Part shown: piece by piece, positions 9,687-17,994 of the stretch
How the letters are laid out: the number at the start of each line of letters is the position of its first letter
Position numbering within the stretch: position 1 is the first letter of the stretch
Translations under genes and position numbers: made by a program
From: Paenibacillus sp. CF384
GTDB lineage: Bacteria; Bacillota; Bacilli; Paenibacillales; Paenibacillaceae
Length of the DNA stretch: 64,000 bases
Reading direction: 5' to 3'
Assembly: GCF_900106745.1 (NCBI RefSeq)
Contig: NZ_FNNV01000005.1
Location: 186,001 to 250,000 of the forward strand
The notes under the pieces: model-generated
Seen by the model: only the letters and a program-made list of their open reading frames with translations
Told to the model about the DNA's origin: nothing
The model's database searches: none

Positions 9687-10436
9687 CTAGCGTGCCAACC
9701 AGCCGCCATCCACGCAGAGGACATGGCCGTTCATATAATCGGATGCTGCCGAAGCAAGGAACACGGCAGGTCCCTGCAAGTCCTTCGGCAATCCCCATCT
9801 GCCTGCCGGAATCCGCTCCAGAATCGCTTGTCTCCGCTTCTCATCGGCCATGAGCGGAGCCGTATTACGCGTATCGATATATCCGGGCGCGATCGCATTC
9901 ACTTGAATGCCTTTGCCGCCCCATTCATTGGCGAGCGCCTTCGTGATTCCGGTAACGGCATGTTTGCTTGCCGTATAACCCGGTACATTAATGCCGCCTT
10001 GGAAGCTGAGCATCGAGGCGATATTGATGATTTTGCCGCTGCCCCTGGCAATCATATGGTTGCCTGCCATTTGGCTGAGGAAGAACACGGCATTCATATT
10101 CAGGTCGATGACATCGAACCAATCGGCACGCGAATGCTCGACTGCCGGTGAGCGACGAATCGTTCCGGCATTGTTGACCAGTATATCGATGCCGCCGAAA
10201 CACGCTGCCGCTTCATGAAACAATGGCTCTAAATGATCGAGCTGACTTAAATCCGCAGAAATTTGGGAAGCAAGTCCGCCTGTGCTGCGAATCATGTGAA
10301 CCGTCTCGTCGCTGTTCGAAGCGGAGACGGCCACGATAGAAGCACCCGCTTCAGCCAGTCCGACCGCGATTGCTTGGCCGATCCCGCCTGAAGTACCGGT
10401 GACCAGTGCTGTTTTGCCAGTTAAATTAAAGCTCAT
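9687..10436 (-). CDS. kduD: 2-dehydro-3-deoxy-D-gluconate 5-dehydrogenase (SDR family)
   Basis: A 249-aa classical short-chain dehydrogenase: TGTSGGIG nucleotide-binding loop (14-21), NNAG, the catalytic Ser in NIASMLSFQGG, and Tyr/Lys in YTASK. Length and sequence style (GKTALVTG, PAGRWGLPKDLQGPAVFLAS, NGHVLCVDGGWLAR) fit KduD, which reduces 3-deoxy-D-glycero-2,5-hexodiulosonate to 2-keto-3-deoxygluconate with NADH. It lies 2 bp after the DeoR gene and in the same operon as kduI, which supports this call over a generic SDR. No KDG kinase or aldolase is in the window. Confidence 0.88.
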   Translation of the reverse strand: MSFNLTGKTALVTGTSGGIGQAIAVGLAEAGASIVAVSASNSDETVHMIRSTGGLASQISADLSQLDHLEPLFHEAAACFGGIDILVNNAGTIRRSPAVEHSRADWFDVIDLNMNAVFFLSQMAGNHMIARGSGKIINIASMLSFQGGINVPGYTASKHAVTGITKALANEWGGKGIQVNAIAPGYIDTRNTAPLMADEKRRQAILERIPAGRWGLPKDLQGPAVFLASAASDYMNGHVLCVDGGWLAR

Positions 10437-10438
10437 CC

Positions 10439-11206
10439 TTATGTTCCCTTCTCTCCTATAAGAAGTGTCGCTCCTTCTTGCCGGAACTGCTCTGCTGTCT
10501 CCCGCGAAATGCCGGAATCCGTTATGATCGCGCTAACCTCGCTTAACTTCGCGAATGTGAAGAGCGCGCCTTGACCGAATTTATAATGATCCGCCACGAC
10601 GTAGGAGGTCTTGGCTGTCTCCAGCCATGCCCGCTTAATGTCTGCCGATTCGCCGGAGTAGATCGTAAACCCGGACTGAGGATGGATGGCTGTTGCGGAG
10701 AGGAACGCTTTGGCAATGTTCAGCCTGCGAATATAGGCCGCCGCCTCGGCTCCGATCAGCATATTGCGAATTTGATAGCCGCCCGGTACGACCAAACGAA
10801 TCGACGTTCTTCTAGCCAACTCCGCAATAATAGAAAGATCATTCGTGACGACCGTCAGCGGCTCATCCGGCAGCAGCTTGGCAATCGCAAGCGTTGTGCG
10901 GCCGCCATCGAGGGCAATAACCTCGTTGGCTGCTATCAGCGAAACCGCCAGCTCTGCAATCTCTTGATGCTCGGCTGCGTATGGCGCTTCTTCTTGCTTC
11001 ATCGACAGGATGCCAAGCTGATTCTCCTGTGCCAGGACCGCTCCACCGTGAATGCGCTGCAGCAGCCCCTTCTGTTCCAGCTTGGCTAAGTCCTCGCGAA
11101 TGGTCTTGCCTGTCACCCGCAGTTGCTCGCTGAGTTCTGTGACCATCACTTCTCGGGAGACGAGCAGTATTTCCATAATTTTCTCATATCTACGCAAAGG
11201 GTTCAT
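10439..11206 (-). CDS. DeoR/GlpR-family transcriptional regulator
   Basis: A 255-aa regulator with an N-terminal winged helix (residues about 5-60, MVTELSEQLRVTGKTIREDLAKLEQKGLLQRIHGGAVL) and a C-terminal DeoR sensor domain with the conserved ALDGGRTTLAIAKLL and VVTNDLSIIAEL blocks; it probably senses a sugar phosphate or keto-sugar. It sits between kduI and kduD, so I infer that it controls this operon, probably through the phased GTTCAT repeats upstream of kduI. In many bacteria kdu genes are under LacI- or IclR-type KdgR, so a DeoR member here is a variation. The SD is weak. Confidence 0.88.
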   Translation of the reverse strand: MNPLRRYEKIMEILLVSREVMVTELSEQLRVTGKTIREDLAKLEQKGLLQRIHGGAVLAQENQLGILSMKQEEAPYAAEHQEIAELAVSLIAANEVIALDGGRTTLAIAKLLPDEPLTVVTNDLSIIAELARRTSIRLVVPGGYQIRNMLIGAEAAAYIRRLNIAKAFLSATAIHPQSGFTIYSGESADIKRAWLETAKTSYVVADHYKFGQGALFTFAKLSEVSAIITDSGISRETAEQFRQEGATLLIGEKGT

Positions 11207-11239
11207 CGGAAACCATCACTTTCATGCTGAATTGTCTGT

Positions 11240-12073
11240 TTAGCGTAAGTCTTTCATAGCGACGGCGTCCATGTCCTCGAAGGTCTGGTTCTCTCCCGCC
11301 ATCCCCCAAATGAACGTATAACTGTTCGTCCCCACGCCGCTGTGAATTGACCAGCTCGGGGAGATGACCGCTTGCTCATTGCGCACGACCAAGTGGCGGG
11401 TTTCAGCCGCTTCGCCCATGAGATGAAACACCGCGCCGTTATCCGGCATGTCGAAGTAGAAATACACTTCCGACCTGCGGTTATGCGTATGGCACGGCAT
11501 CGTATTCCACATGCTTCCCGGCTTCAGCAATGTCATGCCCATTACGAGCTGACAGCTCTGAATGCCGCCTGTGTGAATGTAGCGGTAGATGGTTCGCTCA
11601 TTGGAGTTCTCCAAGCTGCCCAGATGGTTGGGGGATGCTTCACTAATCGCTGCTTTCACAGTCGGATATGTCTGATGTGCAGGAGCGGAATTCAAATAAT
11701 ACTTCGCAGGCTGCGAGCCATCTTCGCTTGCGAAGCTGACTTCCTTCGCGCCGCGGCCAATGTACAGACAGTCCTTGCTGTCCATGGCATAGACTTCTCC
11801 GTCCACCGTAACCGTACCCTTGCCGCCGACATTAATAATCCCAATCTCCCGGCGCTCCAGAAACGTAGCCGCACCTATCGTTGCCGGATCGACCGCGAGG
11901 TTCACCGGACCATGGACCGGAACTGCACCACCGATAATAAAACGATCCACATGCGAGTAGCTAAGCTTGAGTTCGTCAGCGGCAAACAACCGTTCGATCA
12001 GAAATTCTTCGCGAAGACGAGTCGTGTCAAATGACTTTACTTCATTAGGATGCGAGGCATAGCGGATTTCCAT
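11240..12073 (-). CDS. kduI: 5-dehydro-4-deoxy-D-glucuronate isomerase
   Basis: A 277-aa cupin-fold isomerase with the normal KduI length. The zinc site is visible as CHTHNRRSEVYFYFD (two His and Glu) and a later His in WSIHSGVG. FERRE-type and GRGAKEVSFAS stretches are also typical. It converts 4-deoxy-L-threo-5-hexosulose uronate, the product of GH88 action, to 3-deoxy-D-glycero-2,5-hexodiulosonate, which KduD then reduces. First gene of the operon: AGAGGAG lies 10 nt before ATG, and the operator-like repeats lie 19-57 bp upstream. Confidence 0.95.
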   Translation of the reverse strand: MEIRYASHPNEVKSFDTTRLREEFLIERLFAADELKLSYSHVDRFIIGGAVPVHGPVNLAVDPATIGAATFLERREIGIINVGGKGTVTVDGEVYAMDSKDCLYIGRGAKEVSFASEDGSQPAKYYLNSAPAHQTYPTVKAAISEASPNHLGSLENSNERTIYRYIHTGGIQSCQLVMGMTLLKPGSMWNTMPCHTHNRRSEVYFYFDMPDNGAVFHLMGEAAETRHLVVRNEQAVISPSWSIHSGVGTNSYTFIWGMAGENQTFEDMDAVAMKDLR

Positions 12074-12091
12074 GTGGACATATCTCCTCTT

Positions 12092-12130
12092 ATGTTCATA
12101 TTAGTTCATTTGGTAATATATATGTTCATT
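12092..12130. promoter_or_regulatory. Phased direct-repeat operator upstream of kduI
   Basis: Three near-identical 9-bp repeats (ATGTTCATA, TAGTTCATT, ATGTTCATT) start at 12092, 12102 and 12122, that is at 10- and 20-bp steps, so all lie on one face of the helix. They sit directly upstream of the kduI ribosome binding site. DeoR-family repressors often bind such direct repeats, so the DeoR protein of the same operon is the likely ligand. That link is inference. Confidence 0.6.
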
Positions 12131-12156
12131 TTAAGTGAAGGATGTCTGTTAGGCAA

Positions 12157-12190
12157 CAACAAAAAACGCATCTGTCTAAGCATGCGTTTC
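12157..12190 (-). terminator. Intrinsic terminator upstream of the kdu operon
   Basis: The 8-bp arms AAACGCAT and ATGCGTTT enclose a 10-nt loop. On the minus strand the stem runs into TTTTTTGTTGTTG. It would stop transcription coming from the GH78-like gene through the palindrome array, just before the kdu control region. Confidence 0.7.
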
Positions 12191-12254
12191 CTGTGGGAGC
12201 CTCCACAGTCGAGGGCTATGAGTACCGGCGGCCCGGGGCGGTTAAGGCGCGGAC

Positions 12255-12525
12255 TGGGATGTGAGAGAGTTTCACTTTGGAACTCTCTCATCCACGCTAT
12301 GAGCCGGATTAGTTTAGCTTGAGTGCTGAGAGTTCCATTCTCGAACTCTCAGCACGCATTCGGCGCGGATTTTGCGGTGAGAGTTCCACTTTGGAACTTT
12401 CACTGCGACACTATGAGCCGGATTAGTTAGCTTGATTGCTGAGAGTTCCATTCTAGAACTCTCAGCAATCATTCGGCGCGGATTTTGCGGTGAGAGTTCC
12501 ACTTTGGAACTTTCACTGCTACGCA
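12255..12525. repeat. Palindrome array A1a (GAGAGTTCC arms)
   Basis: Five palindromes start near 12262, 12325, 12376, 12438 and 12489. Arms are of the type CTGAGAGTTCC / GGAACTCTCAG with 6-8 nt loops. Centre distances alternate 63, 51, 62 and 51 bp, and the long period (113-114 bp) includes conserved spacers such as TATGAGCCGGATTAGTT and CATTCGGCGCGGATTTTGCG. No credible gene lies in it. Confidence 0.85.
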
Positions 12526-12589
12526 AGAAGACAGGATGGTTCGTTTCGCCGTAGAGAACATTTCAAACTCGAACCAACCCCAGCATGCT

Positions 12590-12965
12590 TGACTGAGAGG
12601 CGGATTCCCGACTCTCGGGGCGTGGCCATAGTGTGGTGAGCGACTTTGGCCCGCTGAGAGACGGATTTCCCGACTCTCAGCAGCTATTTCCAGCGATTTT
12701 GCGATTGAGAGACGGATTTTCCGACTCTCATGGCGTGGCCATGGTTTGTCGTGCGACTTTGACCGCTGAGAGACGGATTTTCCGACTCTCAGCAGCTATT
12801 TCCAGCCATTTTACGACTGAGAGTCGGGTTTTCCGACTCTCGGGGCGTGGCCATAGTGTGGTGAGCGACCTTGGCCCGCTGAGAGACGGATTTCCCGACT
12901 CTCAGCAGCTATTTCCAGCGATTTCACGATTGAGAGTCGGGTTTTCCGACTTTCAATGCGTGACA
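12590..12965. repeat. Palindrome array A1b (GAGAGTCGG arms)
   Basis: Seven palindromes start near 12593, 12654, 12705, 12766, 12817, 12879 and 12930, with steps of 61, 51, 61, 51, 62 and 51 bp. Arms are CTGAGAG(A/T)CGG / CCGACTCTCAG around a TTT-rich loop. Spacers alternate between two types (one with GCGTGGCCAT, one with CAGCTATTTCCAGC). It ends about 40 bp before the stop codon of the minus-strand GH78-like gene. Arms and layout match array A2 at 32.2-32.6 kb in the same orientation. Confidence 0.88.
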
Positions 12966-13007
12966 ATAAATAATGGCGATGATGACGGTGGAAGTAAGTA
13001 GTACCGC

Positions 13008-14555
13008 CTAGCTCCCCGCGAAATACTTGCGAATAAAGTATGTCGGCGTACAGCTCCAGGCATGGCAGTAGCTGTTGATTAGATTGCTGCCGTATGGCGA
13101 ATTGTTCTTGTCTGCCGGCTGGAATACTTCCCAGAACGTGTCCGCTCCATCACGGGCCATCTCGCCCCAGTAAGCACGCATTTGCTCCAGCGCCTTGTCC
13201 TTCCTCCCGGAAACGATCAACGCTTCGATCAAATGATGGTACATATAAGGAGTCATCGGACGAATGACAGGATCCTCTTCGAAGAGACGATCCAGCAAAG
13301 CACCGTTCGCTTCTTGATCCAGTACGCCGGCGAGCACCATCCATACTTGTGAAGCCCACGAAACTTGACCCGCTTCTCCACTTTCGAACATGCCGGTACG
13401 CTCGTTCAGCAGATGGTTCAAAGCTGCTGTCGAGACATGTTCCACGTAACCTTGGATCGCAGCAGCCTGCTCACGCTGCCCCATCGTTTCCGCTAGCACC
13501 ACAGCTTGCTTCATACAATAAATCAATATCGCTTGTGCGGAAGCCTGCTTGTTTAAATCATTCTGCCAATCCGTGAAGCAATACCAGGACGGATCGTCCG
13601 TCACGATTCCCCGAGCATCTAAACGAAGAAGAGCCAGCTCGACCTGCTCCAGCGCGATCGGCCACAGCTGCGAGAGCGTATCACGATCTTGCGAAGCGGC
13701 GTAATAATCATGCAGCGTCGAAATGAAAAACAACGAATAATCGTACAAGTAAATATCATCTGCCGCCGGCTCTGGCTTCTCATACACGCATGCCGATACT
13801 TGGCCGCCTTCAAGGCGCAAGCCTGCGAACAGATACAAGCATCTCTTCACAAGATCATAATGATTGAAGGTCTCATAATTCGCCAGCGCCTGCAGCCGAA
13901 GATCACCGATCCACAAACGCCGATCCCGTTTGGGCCCGTCCTCGAATACGGTGTGCATGCAATCCTGCAAGGTACGAATCGCGATTCGGTCCATTTCTCG
14001 CAAATCTGCAGGCACATGATCCGGCAAAGGTGCTACGAGAGAAAGATCCCCCGAACTTACGGACGTCACATAAACATCCGGGAACGCCAGCTTGAATTTC
14101 CGGGCCGGAGTAATCACTTCGATCTTCAAATAACGGAAGCTGTATCGCCGAGGAAGCGTATAAGTGCCTGGCACCACGTCAAAATTCACAATCTCATCCT
14201 GCAGCCATGAGCGGTCCAGCCCTCCCTCATAGGTATCGAAGCTCTCGCCAATTTCACAAGGCATTTCCCCGAATATAAATTTCAATCGAACCGGGGCATC
14301 CGCTCTTGCCTCCACGGACTGCAGCGAAATCGTCAAGTAGCCCACTTGATGGTCTCCGAAATCCAAGACAAAGGAATCGCCTTTGCTGAACCTCTGTTCC
14401 TGCAGTTCTTCGAACGTGCTTGCATGCTGGGTTTTCCACCCATGCAGCGCTTCTGAATCGTGTACCACATCAACAACGCGAGCAGGAGATACTTTGTTCC
14501 CGATCAACTCGGGCTTCAGCTCTTCTGCTGCATCAACGAAACTTTGATTAATCAT
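13008..14555 (-). CDS. GH78-like (alpha-L-rhamnosidase-type) glycoside hydrolase
   Basis: A 515-aa protein without signal peptide. Residues about 50-180 look like a beta-sandwich, and the rest is an (alpha/alpha)6 barrel. DGPKRDRRLWIGD aligns without gaps to the GH78 active-site motif (Bacillus RhaB: Asp567, general acid Glu572, Asp579), with Asp in place of Glu at the general-acid position. TFWEVF in the C-terminal third fits the region of the catalytic base Glu. GGGAG sits about 7 nt before ATG. It lies downstream of the ABC operon but beyond a terminator, so it may have its own promoter. Rhamnosidase activity is likely but not certain. Confidence 0.75.
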   Translation of the reverse strand: MINQSFVDAAEELKPELIGNKVSPARVVDVVHDSEALHGWKTQHASTFEELQEQRFSKGDSFVLDFGDHQVGYLTISLQSVEARADAPVRLKFIFGEMPCEIGESFDTYEGGLDRSWLQDEIVNFDVVPGTYTLPRRYSFRYLKIEVITPARKFKLAFPDVYVTSVSSGDLSLVAPLPDHVPADLREMDRIAIRTLQDCMHTVFEDGPKRDRRLWIGDLRLQALANYETFNHYDLVKRCLYLFAGLRLEGGQVSACVYEKPEPAADDIYLYDYSLFFISTLHDYYAASQDRDTLSQLWPIALEQVELALLRLDARGIVTDDPSWYCFTDWQNDLNKQASAQAILIYCMKQAVVLAETMGQREQAAAIQGYVEHVSTAALNHLLNERTGMFESGEAGQVSWASQVWMVLAGVLDQEANGALLDRLFEEDPVIRPMTPYMYHHLIEALIVSGRKDKALEQMRAYWGEMARDGADTFWEVFQPADKNNSPYGSNLINSYCHAWSCTPTYFIRKYFAGS

Positions 14556-14582
14556 ATTGGACTCCCAGCTCTGAGGATTAGC

Positions 14583-14606
14583 CTTTGACGGAACCTGCCG
14601 TCAAAG
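14583..14606. promoter_or_regulatory. Perfect inverted repeat upstream of the GH78-like gene
   Basis: The 9-bp arms CTTTGACGG and CCGTCAAAG are separated by 6 bp and lie 28 bp upstream of the GH78-like start codon. There is no T-tract, so an operator or a 5'-UTR hairpin is more likely than a terminator. The binding protein is unknown. Confidence 0.4.
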
Positions 14607-14616
14607 CGCCGATAAA

Positions 14617-14662
14617 GCAAAAATCCCTAACCTGCCGGATCCTACGATCGACAGGCCAGGGA
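14617..14662 (-). terminator. Terminator of the first sugar ABC operon
   Basis: On the minus strand, 11-nt arms (TCCCTGGCCTG and CAGGTTAGGGA, G-U and mismatch tolerated) form a stem followed by TTTTTGC. It lies 100 bp past the second permease stop codon and separates the transporter from the GH78-like gene. Confidence 0.7.
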
Positions 14663-14764
14663 ATCAAATACTCCATAAACCTACAATAACTTATTTTATT
14701 TTAAACGAAAACGGGTTTCTCTAGAAAATCCTCATTTTAAAGAAAAAGTCCTCCCTTTATCGGC

Positions 14765-15592
14765 TTACGATTTCACCGTAATTTGCATCCCTTTAATAAA
14801 GTTCTTCTGAAGAGCAAAGAACAGAATCAGGGTCGGAATAGACGTCACCAGGATACCCGCCATCAGCGTTGTAATTCCCGTTGAAATGTAGGTCCCTTGC
14901 ATGGCGGCAAGTCCCGACATGATCGGACGAATATCATCGCTTCGCGTTAGGATCAGTCCGAAGATCAGATCATTCCATATAAACGTGAATTGGAACAAGA
15001 ACAAGACCGAGATCGGCGGCACCAAGAACGGGAAGATGATCCGAAATAGAATGGCGATTGTCGAATAGCCGTCCAATTGCGCCGCTTCCACATATTCCCG
15101 CGAGATGGTCGTCATAAAGTTACGCAGCAAGAACACGCAGAACGGAATACAGATGGCGGTATAGAACAGACACATGCCAAGGAACGTATCATAGATGCCC
15201 ACCTTCTGAAAACCCGAGAACAAGGGAACCAGGTACATTTGGAAAGGAAAGATCGTGCCGCTATAAATCAGCAGGAACCAGTAGAAGGAGCCTTTCAAGC
15301 GAAGAACAACCAAACCGTACGCCGCAAAAGCAGAGATCAGAATGCTGGCCGTCGCCCCTACTACACCATAGGTAAAGCTGTTTTTTACGTATTTGGTGAG
15401 CTTCCCTGCATTCATTGCTTCCTCTATGTTCTGGAAGAGATGAAATTCCTTCGGCCACGCCCACATGCTTCCGTTCATGAAGTCGCCTATCGATTTCGTC
15501 GAATTCATCAGAACCAATACGACCGGAGCAATCCAAACAATAGCTAACGTGATGACAATGATATACTTGAGCCCATTTGCAAGACGTTTCAT
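14765..15592 (-). CDS. Sugar ABC transporter permease (MalG/AraQ-type)
   Basis: A 275-aa inner-membrane protein with six hydrophobic segments and the MetI-type EAA loop EYVEAAQLDGYSTIAILFRI (about 160-180), which contacts the ATPase. It begins 4 bp after the partner permease gene. No ATPase gene is in the window; many Firmicute CUT1 transporters share MsmX-type ATPases encoded elsewhere. Together with the upstream binding protein it probably imports an oligosaccharide under control of the linked kinase/regulator pair. Confidence 0.92.
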   Translation of the reverse strand: MKRLANGLKYIIVITLAIVWIAPVVLVLMNSTKSIGDFMNGSMWAWPKEFHLFQNIEEAMNAGKLTKYVKNSFTYGVVGATASILISAFAAYGLVVLRLKGSFYWFLLIYSGTIFPFQMYLVPLFSGFQKVGIYDTFLGMCLFYTAICIPFCVFLLRNFMTTISREYVEAAQLDGYSTIAILFRIIFPFLVPPISVLFLFQFTFIWNDLIFGLILTRSDDIRPIMSGLAAMQGTYISTGITTLMAGILVTSIPTLILFFALQKNFIKGMQITVKS

Positions 15593-15596
15593 GCCC

Positions 15597-16457
15597 TCAC
15601 TCCTCGACGATCGTTTTCTTCAAATAAAACCAAGATGCAACAATGGATAATACCGTTAAGAGAATTGAAATCGCTGCACCTTGTCCGAAGTGGAACAGCA
15701 TGAAGGATTCGCGATACATCGTGACGGCCAACGTTTCCGAAGAACGGTAAGGTCCGCCTTGCGTCATGACCCAGATAATATCGAACGTCTTAAAGCTATT
15801 AACCAGCGCCAGCCCCATCACAACGATCGTAACCGGGTTTAAGAGAGGCAGCGTTATTTTCCAAAACATTTGAAATCGGTTCGCGCCGTCAATCGCGGCA
15901 GCCTCGAACGGATCCTTCGGCAATGAGCCTAAACCGACGAGGAACAATAGCATATTCGTGCCGGCTCCCTGCCATATGGAAGCAACCAGCATCGCGAACG
16001 TATTATAGTAAGGCGTACGCAGCCAATCTTTAGCCCAAGATTCAAGCCCGATATGCGTGAGAAGATAATTGATTCCGCTTGGGGAGAACAAGAAGATCCA
16101 AATGACACCGACTACGGTAAGCGACATCGCGTAAGGCATATAAAACAGGTTTTTGAAAAACCGTTGTCCCTTCATTTGCTGCAGCAGAATGCTGAGCAGA
16201 AGCCCCAGTCCAACCGGGAGCACCAAGGACAAGGCAACCCACATAAATGTATTCTTGAGCGATGTAATATACGTCACATCACTAAACACTTCCATGTAAT
16301 TACTCAAGCCGACCCAGTGAGACCTCGTTAGTCCATCCCAATCCGTGAAGCTGATATAGAAGGTGTAGATAACGGAGGAAACAAAAAAAACAGTGATCAT
16401 CAAGGCGGCAGGTAATACATAAAGCAATGCTTCTCCGTGTTTCTTGAAGTAGTTCAT
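15597..16457 (-). CDS. Sugar ABC transporter permease (MalF/UgpA-type)
   Basis: A 286-aa membrane protein with six hydrophobic segments. The EAA loop is DPFEAAAIDGANRFQMFWKI (about 188-207). The gene follows the binding-protein gene after a 71-bp gap that holds a stem-loop, and is followed after 4 bp by the second permease. This is the usual CUT1 family pair. Confidence 0.92.
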   Translation of the reverse strand: MNYFKKHGEALLYVLPAALMITVFFVSSVIYTFYISFTDWDGLTRSHWVGLSNYMEVFSDVTYITSLKNTFMWVALSLVLPVGLGLLLSILLQQMKGQRFFKNLFYMPYAMSLTVVGVIWIFLFSPSGINYLLTHIGLESWAKDWLRTPYYNTFAMLVASIWQGAGTNMLLFLVGLGSLPKDPFEAAAIDGANRFQMFWKITLPLLNPVTIVVMGLALVNSFKTFDIIWVMTQGGPYRSSETLAVTMYRESFMLFHFGQGAAISILLTVLSIVASWFYLKKTIVEE

Positions 16458-16491
16458 CTTGTCACACTCCCATGTGTCCCGATAATAAGCA

Positions 16492-16522
16492 GGGTTAAGA
16501 GGCAGCTATCGCCCCTTAACCC
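16492..16522 (-). promoter_or_regulatory. Stem-loop between binding-protein and permease genes
   Basis: The arms GGGTTAAG and CTTAACCC, extended by GG/CC after a one-base bulge, flank a short loop just past the binding-protein stop codon. There is no T-run on the minus strand, so it is more likely a partial terminator or an RNA-stabilising 3' structure. Such structures are known to give more binding protein than permease in sugar ABC operons. Confidence 0.5.
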
Positions 16523-16528
16523 TATTCG

Positions 16529-17896
16529 CTATTTTTTCTGTTCTGCCCAGTATTTCTCTGCCTTCTTCTCGATGTTGTTCAGGACATCCATGTATTGGTC
16601 CGGATTGAGCATGAAGCGAATAAATTCGCTTGAACCGTACTCGGAAAGCTCGGAAGGCGTTGCTTCCCAGTAACGAGTGATGGCTGTGTAGCTGCCTGCG
16701 GAAATATTGTCCACAAGCGCCTTAATCGTTGGGCTGCTTGCTTCTACATCCTTACGAGTAGGCACGCCGCCGAATACCTTGAGCAGCTTCTCGTTCGTTT
16801 CTTTGTTCGTTAACGAAAGGGCAGCTTTAATGGCGTCATCGCGGTTTTTAGCATTTTGCGAGACTAGGAACGGCGTGATCTCGGAGATGACGGTATTGCC
16901 GGCTTCCGGCTTAATCGCAGGCATGATGAACGAGCCATATCCTTCTTCAGGCTTCATGCCTACACCGTTCAAGAAGCTCTCGTACCAAGTGCCCACCAAG
17001 TACATGCCGATTTCGCCTTTCACGAATGCCTGCGGAATTTCGGCATCCATCGTCATCGGTTTGGAGAAGTAGCCTTTGTCGTACATCGATTTCCACAGTT
17101 CCATCACTTCTACCATTTCAGGATCTGTATATTTCGCTTGGCCGATAACGAGTTTATTGTAGAAATCAGGATAGGAGTGAATGAGCAGATCCTCAAACCA
17201 GATAAAGCCGTTCCATGTATCCTTGATCGAGGTGCCGAATGGCGTAATGTTCTTCGCTTTCAGCGTATCGCTGATTTTCATCAATTCGTCCCATGTCTTC
17301 GGTGGCGTTAAGCCGTTATCTGCGAATACCTTCTTGTTATAGAAGATCGTCCAGTAATGGGCAGAAGCCGGAATACCGTAAACCTTGCCATCGACTGTCA
17401 ATGGTCCTGCGAGCGAAGGCAGAATGCCATTGCCGTCCGCGCTAAGCTCTTTCCACTGCTCCGTCATATCAGCCAGGTTTCCGCTGTCCGCGAGCTCCTT
17501 TAATTTATAACCGTTCCACCATTTGAAGAGATCAGGCGCTTCTTGCGTAGTGAATCCAATACGCACTGCGGTTTGATAAGCTGTTGTGTCCGTGTAAGGA
17601 ACACCTTCGAAGGTGACGTTGTCTGACGCTTGAACTATAGGATTAATTTCCTTCAGGTAATCCGTAAGTGGCGCAAAATCATAATAGAATTGCGCGTTAA
17701 TTGGCTTTGCTTCTTCAGTTGCAGGCGCATTATTCGCCGCCGCATTCGTCGAATTGTTAGTAGTCGCAGCTGTATTGGTTTCTGTCGCTGCCGTATTGTT
17801 CGACCCGGAATTATTGTTGCTTGAGCAACCCGCTACGACAAAGGATAAGCTTGACAGCGCTACCACACTGCTGAGCAACATGTTTTTCTTCTTCAT
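16529..17896 (-). CDS. Sugar ABC transporter substrate-binding lipoprotein
   Basis: A 455-aa extracellular solute-binding protein, family 1. I place the start at 17896 because GGGGGG lies 9 nt upstream and it gives a clean signal peptide MKKKNMLLSSVV with lipobox VAGC; the longer frame to 17980 adds 28 residues with no function. An Asn/Thr/Ala-rich linker follows the lipid Cys, then the two-lobe binding fold. First structural gene after the regulator, with a 98-bp gap. The ligand is unknown, probably an oligosaccharide of the kind cut by the neighbouring glycosidases. Confidence 0.92.
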   Translation of the reverse strand: MKKKNMLLSSVVALSSLSFVVAGCSSNNNSGSNNTAATETNTAATTNNSTNAAANNAPATEEAKPINAQFYYDFAPLTDYLKEINPIVQASDNVTFEGVPYTDTTAYQTAVRIGFTTQEAPDLFKWWNGYKLKELADSGNLADMTEQWKELSADGNGILPSLAGPLTVDGKVYGIPASAHYWTIFYNKKVFADNGLTPPKTWDELMKISDTLKAKNITPFGTSIKDTWNGFIWFEDLLIHSYPDFYNKLVIGQAKYTDPEMVEVMELWKSMYDKGYFSKPMTMDAEIPQAFVKGEIGMYLVGTWYESFLNGVGMKPEEGYGSFIMPAIKPEAGNTVISEITPFLVSQNAKNRDDAIKAALSLTNKETNEKLLKVFGGVPTRKDVEASSPTIKALVDNISAGSYTAITRYWEATPSELSEYGSSEFIRFMLNPDQYMDVLNNIEKKAEKYWAEQKK

Positions 17897-17994
17897 TCTT
17901 TGGTTCCCCCCATTTGTTTTGACTGGACCATATGAATTGTCTACTGCTTCATTGTATAGGGGTATCGGATCGGTTCCCATCTAGGAAATATAGA

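Noticed and set aside
12633-13001. Plus-strand frame of 122 aa in array A1b
   Set aside because: Made only of palindrome-array sequence, with no SD and no similarity to any family.
16529-17980. Longer start of the first binding protein
   Set aside because: The 28 extra residues precede a perfect lipoprotein signal peptide and have no SD, whereas ATG 17896 has one.
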